Shown here one piece after another: positions 55,036-63,834 of a stretch of DNA of 64,000 bases (its first letter is position 1; every line of letters begins with the position of its first letter). Source of the stretch: Butyrivibrio sp. (lineage in GTDB: Bacteria > Bacillota > Clostridia > Lachnospirales > Lachnospiraceae). The stretch is from positions 62,001 through 126,000 of the forward strand of contig SVFV01000001.1 in the NCBI GenBank assembly GCA_015056655.1, read 5' to 3'. The notes beneath the pieces were generated by a model. That model saw nothing but the letters and a program-made list of their open reading frames with translations. It was not told the origin of the DNA and searched no databases. Made by a program: the position numbers and the translations under genes.

Positions 55036-55064
55036 TTGCCGCGAGTTTCCCCCGCTCGCGGCAA
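55036..55064 (-). terminator. Hairpin after the UDP-HexNAc dehydrogenase gene
   Basis: A perfect 10-bp GC-rich stem (TTGCCGCGAG/CTCGCGGCAA) with a 9-base loop, followed on the minus strand by TAAATTTATT. It sits in the 90-base gap after the gene at 55097. The T-run is poor, so read-through into the GT4 genes is likely. Confidence 0.65.
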
Positions 55065-55096
55065 CACCTTAAACTATAGCAATATCAAATTTGTTA

Positions 55097-56413
55097 TTAC
55101 AGACGCCAGTATGAGAACTCAGCGCTGTCGAATTTATCCTTATCAAAGATACCCTTTACATCAAGGAATACTCTAACCTTGTGGTCAGCAGCATACCATT
55201 TCTTGATATCTTCAGGTGTTATGCCAAGGAAGTCCTCATGAGCTACTGCAACGATAACAGCATCCATATCCTTGATCTCACTCATATCGTTAAAGGTAAT
55301 TCCATAAAGTCTCTTTGCTTCGTCGCTGTCTGCCTGAGGATCAACAACGATAGGATCGATACCATATTCCTTAAGCTCGTTATAGATATCGATAACCTTT
55401 GTGTTACGTGTATCAGGGCAATTCTCCTTGAAGGTAAAGCCAAGGATTCCAACTCTTGCACCCTTTACATTAAGATCCTGTGCAATAAGGCTCTTTACGC
55501 AGCTCTCTGCGATATATTTACCCATGTCATCATTGATACGACGGCCTGAAAGAATGATCTGGCTGTGATATCCAAGTGACTCAGCCTTATATGTAAGGTA
55601 GTAAGGGTCAACACCGATACAGTGACCACCTACAAGACCGGGCTTGAAATTAAGGAAGTTCCACTTAGTTCCAGCTGCCTCAAGAACGCTCTTTGTATCG
55701 ATATCCATCTTGTGGAAGATCATTGAAAGCTCGTTCATGAAAGCGATGTTGATATCTCTCTGGCTGTTCTCGATAACCTTAGCAGCCTCAGCAACCTTGA
55801 TGCTCTCAGCTTCGTGTACACCTGCAAGAGCTACAAGCTTATAAACGTTTGCTACCTCTTCAAGAGTTTCCTTATCCATACCGGATACGATCTTGGTAAT
55901 TGTCTCAAGTCTGTGTACCTTGTCACCGGGATTGATTCTCTCAGGTGAATAACCAACCTTGAAATCAACTCCGCACTTAAGTCCTGACTCCTCCTCGAGG
56001 ATCGGAACACAGATATCTTCTGTTACTCCGGGATATACTGTTGACTCGTAAACTACGATAGAACCCTTTGTAAGGTATTTTCCGAGAGTTCTGCTTGCTC
56101 CTTCTACAGGACTAAGATCAGGTGTGTGATCTTCATTAACAGGTGTAGGAACTGCAACAACATGGAATTTGCACTCCTTAAGCTTCTCAGGATCAGCAGT
56201 AAATTCTACGCTTGTCTCCTTAATTGCATCATCTCCCACTTCTCTTGTGGGGTCTACTCCCTTTTTATAAAGAGCAACCTTCTCTGCGTTAAAGTCGTAG
56301 CCTACAACCTTGATCTTCTTAGCAAAAGCTACTGCTATAGGCATACCAACGTAACCAAGTCCTACAAGTGATAACTTCTCCTCACCTGAAAGGAGCTTTT
56401 CATATAAACTCAT
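55097..56413 (-). CDS. UDP-N-acetylhexosamine 6-dehydrogenase (WbpA/TviB type)
   Basis: 438 residues. NAD-binding LVGLGYVGMPIAVAFA at about 16-31, VAVPTPVNEDHTPDL, VYESTVYPGVTEDICVP, GYSPERINPGD, a conserved Lys/Asn helix AKVIENSQRDINIAFMNELS and the catalytic Cys in PGLVGGHCIGVDPYYL (about 265). The PGLVGGHCIGVDPYYL form marks the subgroup that oxidises UDP-GlcNAc or UDP-GalNAc to the uronate, distinct from ugd at 12368. The hairpin after it and the 84-base gap before it suggest a semi-independent unit. Confidence 0.9.
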   Translation of the reverse strand: MSLYEKLLSGEEKLSLVGLGYVGMPIAVAFAKKIKVVGYDFNAEKVALYKKGVDPTREVGDDAIKETSVEFTADPEKLKECKFHVVAVPTPVNEDHTPDLSPVEGASRTLGKYLTKGSIVVYESTVYPGVTEDICVPILEEESGLKCGVDFKVGYSPERINPGDKVHRLETITKIVSGMDKETLEEVANVYKLVALAGVHEAESIKVAEAAKVIENSQRDINIAFMNELSMIFHKMDIDTKSVLEAAGTKWNFLNFKPGLVGGHCIGVDPYYLTYKAESLGYHSQIILSGRRINDDMGKYIAESCVKSLIAQDLNVKGARVGILGFTFKENCPDTRNTKVIDIYNELKEYGIDPIVVDPQADSDEAKRLYGITFNDMSEIKDMDAVIVAVAHEDFLGITPEDIKKWYAADHKVRVFLDVKGIFDKDKFDSAEFSYWRL

Positions 56414-56459
56414 TTCCTTTATCTCCTATGAAAATATAAAATATTTATAAAATTTTATG

Positions 56460-56491
56460 GTTATACGAATATATTATACTATTAATGTCAA
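56460..56491 (-). promoter_or_regulatory. Weak promoter candidate before the UDP-HexNAc dehydrogenase gene
   Basis: A perfect TTGACA (56486-56491) lies in the 84-base AT-rich gap. The nearest -10 candidates are TATAAC after 20 bases (56460-56465) and TATAAT after only 7, neither at the ideal 17. The -35 match makes a promoter here plausible but unproved. Confidence 0.3.
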
Positions 56492-56497
56492 CTGCTA

Positions 56498-57604
56498 TTA
56501 TTTTTTGTTTATCTTATTAATTTCTGCCTTGTAGGCATCAATTATTATCTGTCTGTCGAAGTGCTGTTCTATATGTTTTCTTCCAAGGCTTCCCATCTTT
56601 GAACGCTCATCTTCACTTAGCGAAAGAATTCTTTCGATAGCTTTTTCAAGTGCATCTGTATCCTTTGGTTCAAAAACAAAACCGCTCTTATCAACCTCAA
56701 GGGCTTCGATACAGCCATGGATGTTACTTGCAAGAATAGGTCTTCCGCAGGCTGCTGCCTCAAGTAGCACGTTGGACATTCCCTCGTGATAGGAAGGATG
56801 AACAACTACGTGGCACTTCTCAAAAACAGGATCAACGTTGTTAAGATGACCATAGTACTTAAGCTTTCCAGCTTCTTCCAGTTCTTTTATAAGAGGCTCG
56901 TACTTACTTCTCTCATCCTCTTCGTATTCTCCGACGAGGTCAAAGTAAACATTCTCATGCTTATCTGTAATACGCTTTGCTGCCTCGAGGTATTCCTCTA
57001 TTCCCTTGTCCCTCATGATTCTCACAACTGCAAGGAAGTGGATTCCATCCTTTTCATCAGGATATTCCCTGAAGGGATGAGCTGTAAGATTAACTCCCGA
57101 GCCCGGTAAAAGTCCGCTGTTCTTTTTAGCAACGCCCTTATCCTGCATGAACTTTCTGTTTCGCTCGTTCTGGAAAAATACCACCTGAGCCTTCTTGGTA
57201 GCCATGGCGTATAGCTTAACAAGGACCTTACTCATAAGTCCGCCGCCCTCAATTGCCATACCAAGTCCTGTGATATTACATATGTAAGGGACCTTGGCCA
57301 ATCTGCAGGCAAGGCCTCCATAGATGTTGGGCTTAATGGTGTAGGTAAGCACCATGTCAGGCTTATGCTCTTTTATCATTTTCCTATAGTTCATAAAAAG
57401 GCCAAAGTCTGAGAAAGGATTGCTTCCATGTCTTTCGAGCTTTGTCTCAATTATCCTTGTGCTATAGGGCTTTAATTTTTCACAGTTCTCATCAAAGGGC
57501 ACAGATATAAAAACTTCATGCCCCTCCTCAAGAAAAGAAGATAAAAGCTCCTTTCTAAACAGGAAGAGACCGTTGGCATAATTTGCCAGAATTAGTATTC
57601 GCAT
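56498..57604 (-). CDS. Glycosyltransferase family 4
   Basis: 368 residues. ILANYANGLFLFRKELLSSFLEEGHEV opening, FLAVVRIMRDKGIEEYLEAAKRI linker and HVVVHPSYHEGMSNVLLEAAACGRPILASNIHGC donor site. This form is common for the transferase that adds the second sugar after a PglC-like initiating enzyme (PglA-like), which fits its place two genes from 58652. The ribosome site is weak (GGAAAT). Confidence 0.91.
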   Translation of the reverse strand: MRILILANYANGLFLFRKELLSSFLEEGHEVFISVPFDENCEKLKPYSTRIIETKLERHGSNPFSDFGLFMNYRKMIKEHKPDMVLTYTIKPNIYGGLACRLAKVPYICNITGLGMAIEGGGLMSKVLVKLYAMATKKAQVVFFQNERNRKFMQDKGVAKKNSGLLPGSGVNLTAHPFREYPDEKDGIHFLAVVRIMRDKGIEEYLEAAKRITDKHENVYFDLVGEYEEDERSKYEPLIKELEEAGKLKYYGHLNNVDPVFEKCHVVVHPSYHEGMSNVLLEAAACGRPILASNIHGCIEALEVDKSGFVFEPKDTDALEKAIERILSLSEDERSKMGSLGRKHIEQHFDRQIIIDAYKAEINKINKK

Positions 57605-57656
57605 TCTAATTTATTTCCATTTCACGTTTTTAACGTTGTTCTTATATGGTTCTGAT

Positions 57657-58652
57657 TTAAATCTCCTGCATGCGGTCCATGAGGTTCTTTTCCTTATCTA
57701 TAACAACGCTGTCATACATAAGCATAACCACATCCTCTTCGTACTCGCCGATCACAGGCTTATTTGCTTCCTTCTTAACCACATTGCGATAGATAAAGGA
57801 AGGGAAATCAACGCCTGCGCCGTATGCGTGAAGATATGCTCCGCCAAATCTGGGATTGATCTCAGAGAGGTAGTACTGACCATCCTTGTAGAACAAGTCC
57901 ATATCAAGAGGTCCATTGAACTTAAATACCTTCATTGCGTTCTTTACAAACTCAAAGAGTGCATCGTCCTTGAAGGATATTGTCTTGTTGGCTCCGCCGA
58001 TTGTGGTGGAAATCTTCTTTTTAGAGAAGATTGCAACAACCTCCTGGCTAACTGTGTCTACATAAACGTCAGCGTCCATATCCTTTGCATTCATGAATTC
58101 CTGGATGATGAGCTCAGGGCTTCTGGCTGTAACTTCCTCGAGAAGTTCAAGTGTATCGACTCTTCTTGCTCCAACGCTTCCACTACCTGTTCTGGGCTTT
58201 ACGAATACAGGGAAGCTAATCTCACCTCTGTCATAGCTCTCCTTGAAATCAGCAAATGAACCGAAGGTAAGAACTGTAGGAACTCCGTTCTCCTTGAGAT
58301 ACTTGAACATTTCATATTTATCAAAGCAAAGATCTGCTGTTTCCTTGTAAGGCGCAAGTACCTCTACACCAAGCTCCTCGAACTCTGCTCTGTGAGCTGC
58401 GAGAATTGAAATCTCAGGATCGATGAGAGTTGTCACTGCATCGATTTTCTCTTTTTTGCAGATATCAAGAATCATTGGTACATATTTAGGATCATTTATA
58501 AGCGGAACTCTGTAGCAGACATCTGCAAATGCAGGTGCCGGTGCATAAGGGCTGTTGTCTGTAACAACGATCTTAAGATCATCCCCGAGCGTCTGTCTGA
58601 AATTCTTTAAAAGCTCACAACGTCTTCCTACGCTGCAAAACAATATATTCAT
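57657..58652 (-). CDS. ATP-grasp enzyme (carbamoyl-phosphate-synthase-like)
   Basis: 331 residues. An N-terminal Rossmann-like part ([18 protein letters not shown]) precedes an ATP-grasp domain with FPVFVKPRTGSGSVGARRV (phosphate loop), IIQEFMNAKDMDADVYVD and YLSEINPRFGGAY (metal-binding E-x-N). Such enzymes join a carboxylate to an amine or other nucleophile. In PglC-type loci they have been linked to ligation of an amino-acid-like group to a nucleotide sugar; the substrate here is unknown. The ATG overlaps the stop of the initiating transferase (TAATG), with GGAG 8 bases upstream. Confidence 0.88.
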   Translation of the reverse strand: MNILFCSVGRRCELLKNFRQTLGDDLKIVVTDNSPYAPAPAFADVCYRVPLINDPKYVPMILDICKKEKIDAVTTLIDPEISILAAHRAEFEELGVEVLAPYKETADLCFDKYEMFKYLKENGVPTVLTFGSFADFKESYDRGEISFPVFVKPRTGSGSVGARRVDTLELLEEVTARSPELIIQEFMNAKDMDADVYVDTVSQEVVAIFSKKKISTTIGGANKTISFKDDALFEFVKNAMKVFKFNGPLDMDLFYKDGQYYLSEINPRFGGAYLHAYGAGVDFPSFIYRNVVKKEANKPVIGEYEEDVVMLMYDSVVIDKEKNLMDRMQEI

Positions 58653-59296
58653 TATTCATTCTCCTTTGGCTTCGTGCCTGTGAATGCCTCCATTGTAGCA
58701 TCGCTTGCACTGTTTATATCATTATGCTTAAAGACTACTGCAATAGTCATAAACACTATCTTCAGATCAAGAAGGAATGAAAGATTATCTACATAATAAA
58801 CATCCTTCTCAAATTTATCCTCCCAGCTTATGAGGTTTCTGCCATTAACCTGAGCCCATCCTGTAAGACCGGGGCGGACATCGTGGCGTCTTCTCTGTTC
58901 ATCATTGTAAAGAGGAAGGTATTTTACAAGTAGTGGTCTGGGACCCACAAAGCTCATATCCCCTTTAAGGATGTTGATGAATTCCGGGAGCTCGTCAAGA
59001 CTTGTTGCTCTTAGCTTTTTACCAAAAGGTGTAAGTCTCACTTCATCAGGAAGAAGGTTTCCATTTTCATCCTTCTTATCAGTCATGGTCCTGAACTTAT
59101 ACATATTGAAGATTTTTTCATCTTTTCCCGGGCGCGGCTGTTTGAAAAGCACAGGGCTTCCAAGCTTTATCCTAACAAGGATCGCTACTATTATATACAG
59201 CCAGCAAAAGCAAACAAGTATTATGAGCGAAATTATTATATCAATTAGTCTCTTAAAGAAAAGAACATAGATTCCATTCTTCTTATTTTTTGTCAT
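58652..59296 (-). CDS. Small initiating sugar transferase (PglC-like polyprenyl-phosphate phosphosugar transferase)
   Basis: 214 residues, the minimal monotopic form. One re-entrant helix ([21 protein letters not shown]), then [45 protein letters not shown] and [16 protein letters not shown] with the catalytic Asp-Glu pair in LDEL. It starts a lipid-linked glycan on undecaprenyl phosphate. PglC-type enzymes prefer diNAcBac or HexNAc donors, but the donor here is not certain. First gene of the locus; ATG with GAGGT 5 bases upstream. Confidence 0.92.
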   Translation of the reverse strand: MTKNKKNGIYVLFFKRLIDIIISLIILVCFCWLYIIVAILVRIKLGSPVLFKQPRPGKDEKIFNMYKFRTMTDKKDENGNLLPDEVRLTPFGKKLRATSLDELPEFINILKGDMSFVGPRPLLVKYLPLYNDEQRRRHDVRPGLTGWAQVNGRNLISWEDKFEKDVYYVDNLSFLLDLKIVFMTIAVVFKHNDINSASDATMEAFTGTKPKENE

Positions 59297-59371
59297 CTCA
59301 ACCTCACGGCTATCACGTAATCTGCGGTTATAGCTTCAACAATAAAGGTTTTGCTAATAATCCAACAATAT

Positions 59372-59404
59372 ATTATAGCGTAAATCTATTAATTCTTGTA
59401 TCAA
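59372..59404 (-). promoter_or_regulatory. Probable promoter region of the polysaccharide locus
   Basis: A perfect TATAAT (59372-59377) with an upstream TTGATA (59399-59404) on the minus strand. The 21-base spacing is longer than usual, so the -35 may be weak or activator-dependent. It lies in the 250-base divergent region before the first gene of the long minus-strand run. No JUMPStart/ops-like element was seen. Confidence 0.4.
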
Positions 59405-59546
59405 AAATACACAATGATGCGTAATCTTCCCTTTTTCTGGCATGTTAAATATGTTATATTACTCTGAGATGCGGATGTTTTGGGGGAGTCCAGGCCAGAA
59501 CATCAATATCAGTTTTATTCTTTCTAACTATGGAGATGGCTATTGT

Positions 59547-60407
59547 ATGAAAATCGACCCTAAAAGAGGAGCTTTGAGATTAACCGTTGTTCTGGCGGCT
59601 GCTTATCTCATGTCTCTTAACATCCAGACATTTGTCAACACAGGAGGACTCATCCCCGGTGGTGTCATGGGTCTTACTATTATTATTCAGCGTGTTGCCC
59701 TTAAATTCTTAGGGGTATCTATTCCCTATACACCGATCAACATTATTTTAAATGCTATTCCGGTATATATTGGTTTCCGTTATATCGGTAAAAAGTTTAC
59801 ATTTTATTCAATGATAATGGTTCTTGCAAACGGTTTTTTTGTAGACCTTATCCCTACTCACGTAATCACACATGATTTCCTGCTTATCGCAGTATTCGGC
59901 GGAATCCTTAATGGTATCGCCATCAGCATGTGTCTTATGGTGGACGCAACAAGCGGCGGAACAGACTTTATTTCAATCTTTTTATCACAGAAAAAAGGAA
60001 TAGATGCCTTCCCCATCATCCTACTTGCGAACGTCATTATGCTTTTAATCGCTGGTTCACTTTTTGGATGGGACAAAGCTCTCTATTCCATGATTTTCCA
60101 GTATGTTACAACTCAGGTTCTTCACCTTATGTACAGAACCTATCAGCAACAGACGCTGTTCATCATTACAGATAAGCCCAGCGAGATATGTGACCTGATC
60201 TACAGAATCTCAAATCATGGTGCTACCCTGATGCACGGCGAAGGTTCATTTGAGCATCACAACAGACTGATAGTTTACTCAGTAGTAAGTGCCGCTGACA
60301 CCAGAAAGCTGATTCCTGCAATCAAAGAAGTTGATCCAGATGCATTTATCAATTCAATAAGGACAGACGAGGTTAAGGGTAACTTCTACCTTCGCCCTAG
60401 AGACTAA
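59547..60407 (+). CDS. YitT family membrane protein (DUF161 + DUF2179)
   Basis: 286 residues from the ATG at 59547, preceded by GGAG 11 bases upstream. Five to six membrane segments include FVNTGGLIPGGVMGLTIIIQRV and MVDATSGGTDFISIFLSQKKG, the two signature loops of the YitT/YpjC family. A soluble DUF2179 domain follows (about 220-286, GATLMHGEGSF...LIVYSVVS). Function is not established. An upstream in-frame ATG at 59442 would add 35 unlikely residues. It is divergently arranged from the polysaccharide locus and has a terminator of its own. Confidence 0.9.
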   Translation: MKIDPKRGALRLTVVLAAAYLMSLNIQTFVNTGGLIPGGVMGLTIIIQRVALKFLGVSIPYTPINIILNAIPVYIGFRYIGKKFTFYSMIMVLANGFFVDLIPTHVITHDFLLIAVFGGILNGIAISMCLMVDATSGGTDFISIFLSQKKGIDAFPIILLANVIMLLIAGSLFGWDKALYSMIFQYVTTQVLHLMYRTYQQQTLFIITDKPSEICDLIYRISNHGATLMHGEGSFEHHNRLIVYSVVSAADTRKLIPAIKEVDPDAFINSIRTDEVKGNFYLRPRD

Positions 60408-60417
60408 ATCCAAAAAC

Positions 60418-60461
60418 AAAAAATGGTTAAGACAGATGACTTTCTGCCTTAACCATTTTTT
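60418..60461. terminator. Bidirectional terminator between the YitT and MATE genes
   Basis: AAAAAATGGTTAAG (60418-60431) pairs with CTTAACCATTTTTT (60448-60461). T-runs are present on both strands, serving the convergent YitT (plus) and MATE (minus) genes. Confidence 0.88.
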
Positions 60462-60490
60462 ATTCTCATTCTTTAAGTTAATCCTATCTC

Positions 60491-61849
60491 TTACACGTTC
60501 TCACGAGTTAAGTCTTTCACCCACTTGTACTTCTTAAAGTGATACATAACCCATGGAATCTTTCCTACCTCATCAAGGCAGGTGCAGGCATATACAGCAA
60601 CAACCGGCCAATGGAACACGAAGGCTCCAAGAAGAGCTGTAGGAATTGCAAGGCACCACATGCACACTGCCAAACTGTAAACATCAAAGAGCGTGTCACC
60701 ACCTGCTGCGAAGATACCATTTATTATAATAGTATTTACGCATCTGCCTATCATGTAGATAGCCATAACTACCATCATTCCTGTGAGGAAATTTCTCGCT
60801 GTGTCTGTAAGGAGCATGAATCTTACAACAGGAACAGTTACAAGAAGAACAAGTGCTGTGCTAAGGAATCCAATCACATAAGAAATCTTTGCAAGACGGA
60901 TTCCGTACTTCTTTCCTTTTTCAAGGTCGCCGGCTCCAAGCTCATTTCCAACCATGATTCCACCTGCGCTGCTGATACCATTACACATACAGCAGAACAG
61001 ATCTCTTACAACTGCTGACACTGAATTTGCTGCAGCTGCGTCGCTTCCAAGGTGTCCCATTATAGCTGTGTAGGAAGTAAATCCAACTCCCCAGAAAAGT
61101 CCACCACCAAGAAGTGGAAGTGATACCTTGATAAAGTCCTTTTGAAGGTCCGGGAATCTTCTAAGCAAATATGAAAACCTCGGACGAAGGAAACCCTCCT
61201 GATACGAAGATACAACTGCCCAGACAACCTCTATTATTCTTGCCAATAGTGTTGCAAGCGCAGCTCCATTTGCTCCCATTGCAGGAATTCCAAACAGGCC
61301 AAAAATAAAGATCGAGTTGAGAATGATGTTGATTACAACCGCGCCTGTACTGATTAACGCGCTCCTGAATACATGGTCTGTAACCTTCATGATTGTCAGG
61401 TAACACTCAGCAATTCCAGTAAGGAAATATGACCATCCGGCGATTCTAAGATAGCTTGCGCCTATCCTTATCAGCTCAGGGTCACTGGCAAATATCTTCA
61501 TAAGAAGTTCTGGAATAAACAGACATGCAAGAGCAAATGCGATTGATACAAGTCCCACTGCCCTCAGCATCATTGCGAAAATCTTGTTGATGGTGTCAGT
61601 ATCGTTTTTGCCATAATACTGTGCACCTAGGATTGAGCCTGCTGCCGTAGCTGCCATAACAACCATGTTCTGGATGAACTGAACCTGAGTTGCAAGAGAA
61701 ACTGCTGCCATCTGGTTCTGCTCAATGCGACCAAGCATAACTGCATCAGCAGCCGCAACCGCTGCCAGCATCAAACTTTGGAAAGCTATGGGCAATGTAA
61801 GCCTCACTAGCTTGTCATAAAATTCTTTGTCTTTAAATAGCTTTTTCAT
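60491..61849 (-). CDS. MATE family efflux transporter
   Basis: 452 residues, the normal MATE length, with twelve membrane segments in two MatE domains (about 15-175 and 240-400). Opening LTLPIAFQSLMLAAVAAADAVMLGRIEQNQMAAVSLA and the mirrored GFTSYTAIMGHLGSDAAAANSV with GNELGAGDLEKGKKYG are typical. It exchanges Na+ or H+ for drugs or metabolites. Flippases of the MOP superfamily are related, but the motifs fit MATE rather than Wzx. I chose the ATG at 61849 with AGGTGGG upstream. A longer frame to 61933 overlaps the terminator hairpin. Confidence 0.92.
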   Translation of the reverse strand: MKKLFKDKEFYDKLVRLTLPIAFQSLMLAAVAAADAVMLGRIEQNQMAAVSLATQVQFIQNMVVMAATAAGSILGAQYYGKNDTDTINKIFAMMLRAVGLVSIAFALACLFIPELLMKIFASDPELIRIGASYLRIAGWSYFLTGIAECYLTIMKVTDHVFRSALISTGAVVINIILNSIFIFGLFGIPAMGANGAALATLLARIIEVVWAVVSSYQEGFLRPRFSYLLRRFPDLQKDFIKVSLPLLGGGLFWGVGFTSYTAIMGHLGSDAAAANSVSAVVRDLFCCMCNGISSAGGIMVGNELGAGDLEKGKKYGIRLAKISYVIGFLSTALVLLVTVPVVRFMLLTDTARNFLTGMMVVMAIYMIGRCVNTIIINGIFAAGGDTLFDVYSLAVCMWCLAIPTALLGAFVFHWPVVAVYACTCLDEVGKIPWVMYHFKKYKWVKDLTRENV

Positions 61850-61891
61850 ACCTTCCCACCTAACATTAAATTTTTCATACCCCAATATATG

Positions 61892-61927
61892 AAAACTGCA
61901 CCCAGGTGGTTGTTCACCCGGATGCAG
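61892..61927 (-). terminator. Terminator after the SulP gene
   Basis: Minus strand CTGCATCCGGGTG pairs with CACCTGGGTGCAG (13 pairs counting two G-T) and is followed by TTTTC. It lies between the SulP stop and the MATE start. Confidence 0.7.
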
Positions 61928-62001
61928 CAACACATTTTCATTATCTCAATTATTTCTATTTTACGCAATGAAATTCATGCACAATGCCTAGTCAAATCGA
62001 T

Positions 62002-63663
62002 TTACTCTGCAGCAACTTCTGATGCTAGCTTAAGAGCATCATCGATATGAGGAGCGAAGTTCTCTGCGCCAACCTTCTCGATAAAGCCGTCCTTCTCCAT
62101 AGTTCTTCTGGGCTGCTCATTTACATGAGAGAAGATAAGACGAACGCCCCTTTTCTTGCAATCCTCATAGAGCATCTCAAGAGATCTCATAGCTGTTGCA
62201 TCAAGAGCAGGAACACTTCTCATTCTGATAACAAGAGCCTTTGTGAATTCCTTAGTTGTGATGTTGGCAAGAGCATCAGCATCACCAAAGAACATAGGAC
62301 CGCTGATCTCATATACGCGAACATGCTTAGGAACTACTCTTAATTCGATGCTGTCAGGATCCTCTGTCTGATCATCAGGATCAACATAAGTCCATCCTCT
62401 TACAGATGACTCCTCGCTCATTCTCTTCATGAAGAGGAGGCAAGCAGCGATCATACCAACCTCAATAGCAACTACAAGGTCAAATACTACTGTAAGTACA
62501 AATGTTGTAACAAGAACAATGATGTCACTCTTGGGAGCTGTCTTACAAAGATGTACGAAAGGTCTCCACTGACACATGTTATACGCAACCTGGAAAAGAA
62601 TAGCTGCGATAGTAGGCATCGGAATAAGTGCTGCATAAGGCATAAGCACTACAAGTACAAGCAGAAGTACGATTGAGTGAACGATACCAGCGATAGGTGT
62701 TCTACCACCGTTTTTGATATTAGCTGCTGTTCTTGCAATAGCACCTGTAGCAGGGATACCACCAAAAAGAACTGATCCGATGTTACCAGCACCCTGTGCG
62801 ATAAGCTCCATGTTTGATCTGTGGTGTGAACCGATCATACCGTCTGCGACAACTGCTGAAAGAAGTGACTCAATAGCAGCGAGGATAGCGATTGTAAAGC
62901 CGTTTGAGAATGATCCTCTTACAAGACTCCATGAGAAGTTAGGTGCATGGAACTTGGGAAGACCTCCATTGATCTGATAAAGGTCGCCGATTGTATTTAC
63001 CTTAAGGCCAAGCCCCTTAACCATAGCGATTCCAACAAGTACTGCAATGAGTGATGCAGGAATCTTTTCAAAAAACTTAGGCCATACAATAAGAACTGCA
63101 AGGCATACAGCACCAACGATAACTGCCTGGTAGTTGATTGTAGCAATGTTAGCTACAATAGCCTGAACCTTCTCAACAGTCTCAATTGTAACTGTTCCCT
63201 TTGGATAAGTAAGGCCCATGAAGTCCTTTATCTGTCCGATGAGAATTGTAACTGCGATACCTGCTGTAAAACCAGTTGTGATTGTGTAAGGAATGAATTT
63301 GATAAGACTTCCAAGTTTGAAAAGTCCCATAAGTATAAGCAGGATACCTGCAATGATGGTAGCCATCATAAGGCCGTCCATACCGTCCTTAGCAACGATT
63401 CCTGCTACGATTGTAGCAAAAGCTGCTGTGGGGCCTGCGATCTGAACTCTGCTACCGCCAAGGAAAGAAATGATAAATCCTGCAACGATTGCTGTGTAAA
63501 GACCTTCCTCAGGGCCAACGCCTGAAGCAAGTGCCAGAGCAATAGAAAGGGGAAGTGCGATGATCGCAACTATAATTCCCGAAATAACATCCGTGGTAAA
63601 CTGTTTGGCAGAATACTTCTTAATCACGGAAAATAACATTGGTTTGAGCTTTTCCTGTTTCAT
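62002..63663 (-). CDS. SulP family anion transporter with STAS domain
   Basis: 553 residues. A membrane part (about 15-420) opens FTTDVISGIIVAIIALPLSIALALASGVGPEEGLYTAIVAG. It also has GSRVQIAGPTAAF and NMELIAQGAGNIGSVLFGGIPATGAIARTAANIKNGGRTP, the SulP hallmarks. A cytoplasmic STAS domain (about 440-545) has VYEISGPMFFGDADAL and ALVIRMRSVPALDATAMRSLEML. The substrate may be sulfate, bicarbonate or a dicarboxylate. ATG start with AGGAGG upstream; monocistronic by its flanking terminators. Confidence 0.93.
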   Translation of the reverse strand: MKQEKLKPMLFSVIKKYSAKQFTTDVISGIIVAIIALPLSIALALASGVGPEEGLYTAIVAGFIISFLGGSRVQIAGPTAAFATIVAGIVAKDGMDGLMMATIIAGILLILMGLFKLGSLIKFIPYTITTGFTAGIAVTILIGQIKDFMGLTYPKGTVTIETVEKVQAIVANIATINYQAVIVGAVCLAVLIVWPKFFEKIPASLIAVLVGIAMVKGLGLKVNTIGDLYQINGGLPKFHAPNFSWSLVRGSFSNGFTIAILAAIESLLSAVVADGMIGSHHRSNMELIAQGAGNIGSVLFGGIPATGAIARTAANIKNGGRTPIAGIVHSIVLLLVLVVLMPYAALIPMPTIAAILFQVAYNMCQWRPFVHLCKTAPKSDIIVLVTTFVLTVVFDLVVAIEVGMIAACLLFMKRMSEESSVRGWTYVDPDDQTEDPDSIELRVVPKHVRVYEISGPMFFGDADALANITTKEFTKALVIRMRSVPALDATAMRSLEMLYEDCKKRGVRLIFSHVNEQPRRTMEKDGFIEKVGAENFAPHIDDALKLASEVAAE

Positions 63664-63784
63664 AATCTCCTCCTAAAAAAAAGTAAAAACTCATGTGGTA
63701 CATTCTTTATTTTTCAAGTATAGATAAATTTAGGCAATCTATAATACTTTATCACATTATTTTATTACATCAAGATTTTATAGA

Positions 63785-63823
63785 AAAAAATAACGATGAC
63801 AGTCACTTTTGACTATCACCGTT
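63785..63823 (-). terminator. Intrinsic terminator of the gene at the right edge
   Basis: Minus strand AACGGTGATAGTC pairs with GACTGTCATCGTT (two mismatches), followed by ATTTTTTT. It lies 11 bases beyond the stop at 63835. Confidence 0.85.
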
Positions 63824-63834
63824 TTCTCTTTTTA

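Noticed and set aside
57636..58259. 207-codon plus-strand open frame
   Set aside because: It lies opposite the ATP-grasp gene (57657-58652), whose motifs are intact. The product is Cys/His/Ile-rich without family motifs and has no ribosome site.
60491..61849. Wzx-type flippase for the glycan locus
   Set aside because: Same superfamily, but length and motifs are those of a drug/metabolite MATE transporter. It is also separated from the locus by the oppositely oriented YitT gene.
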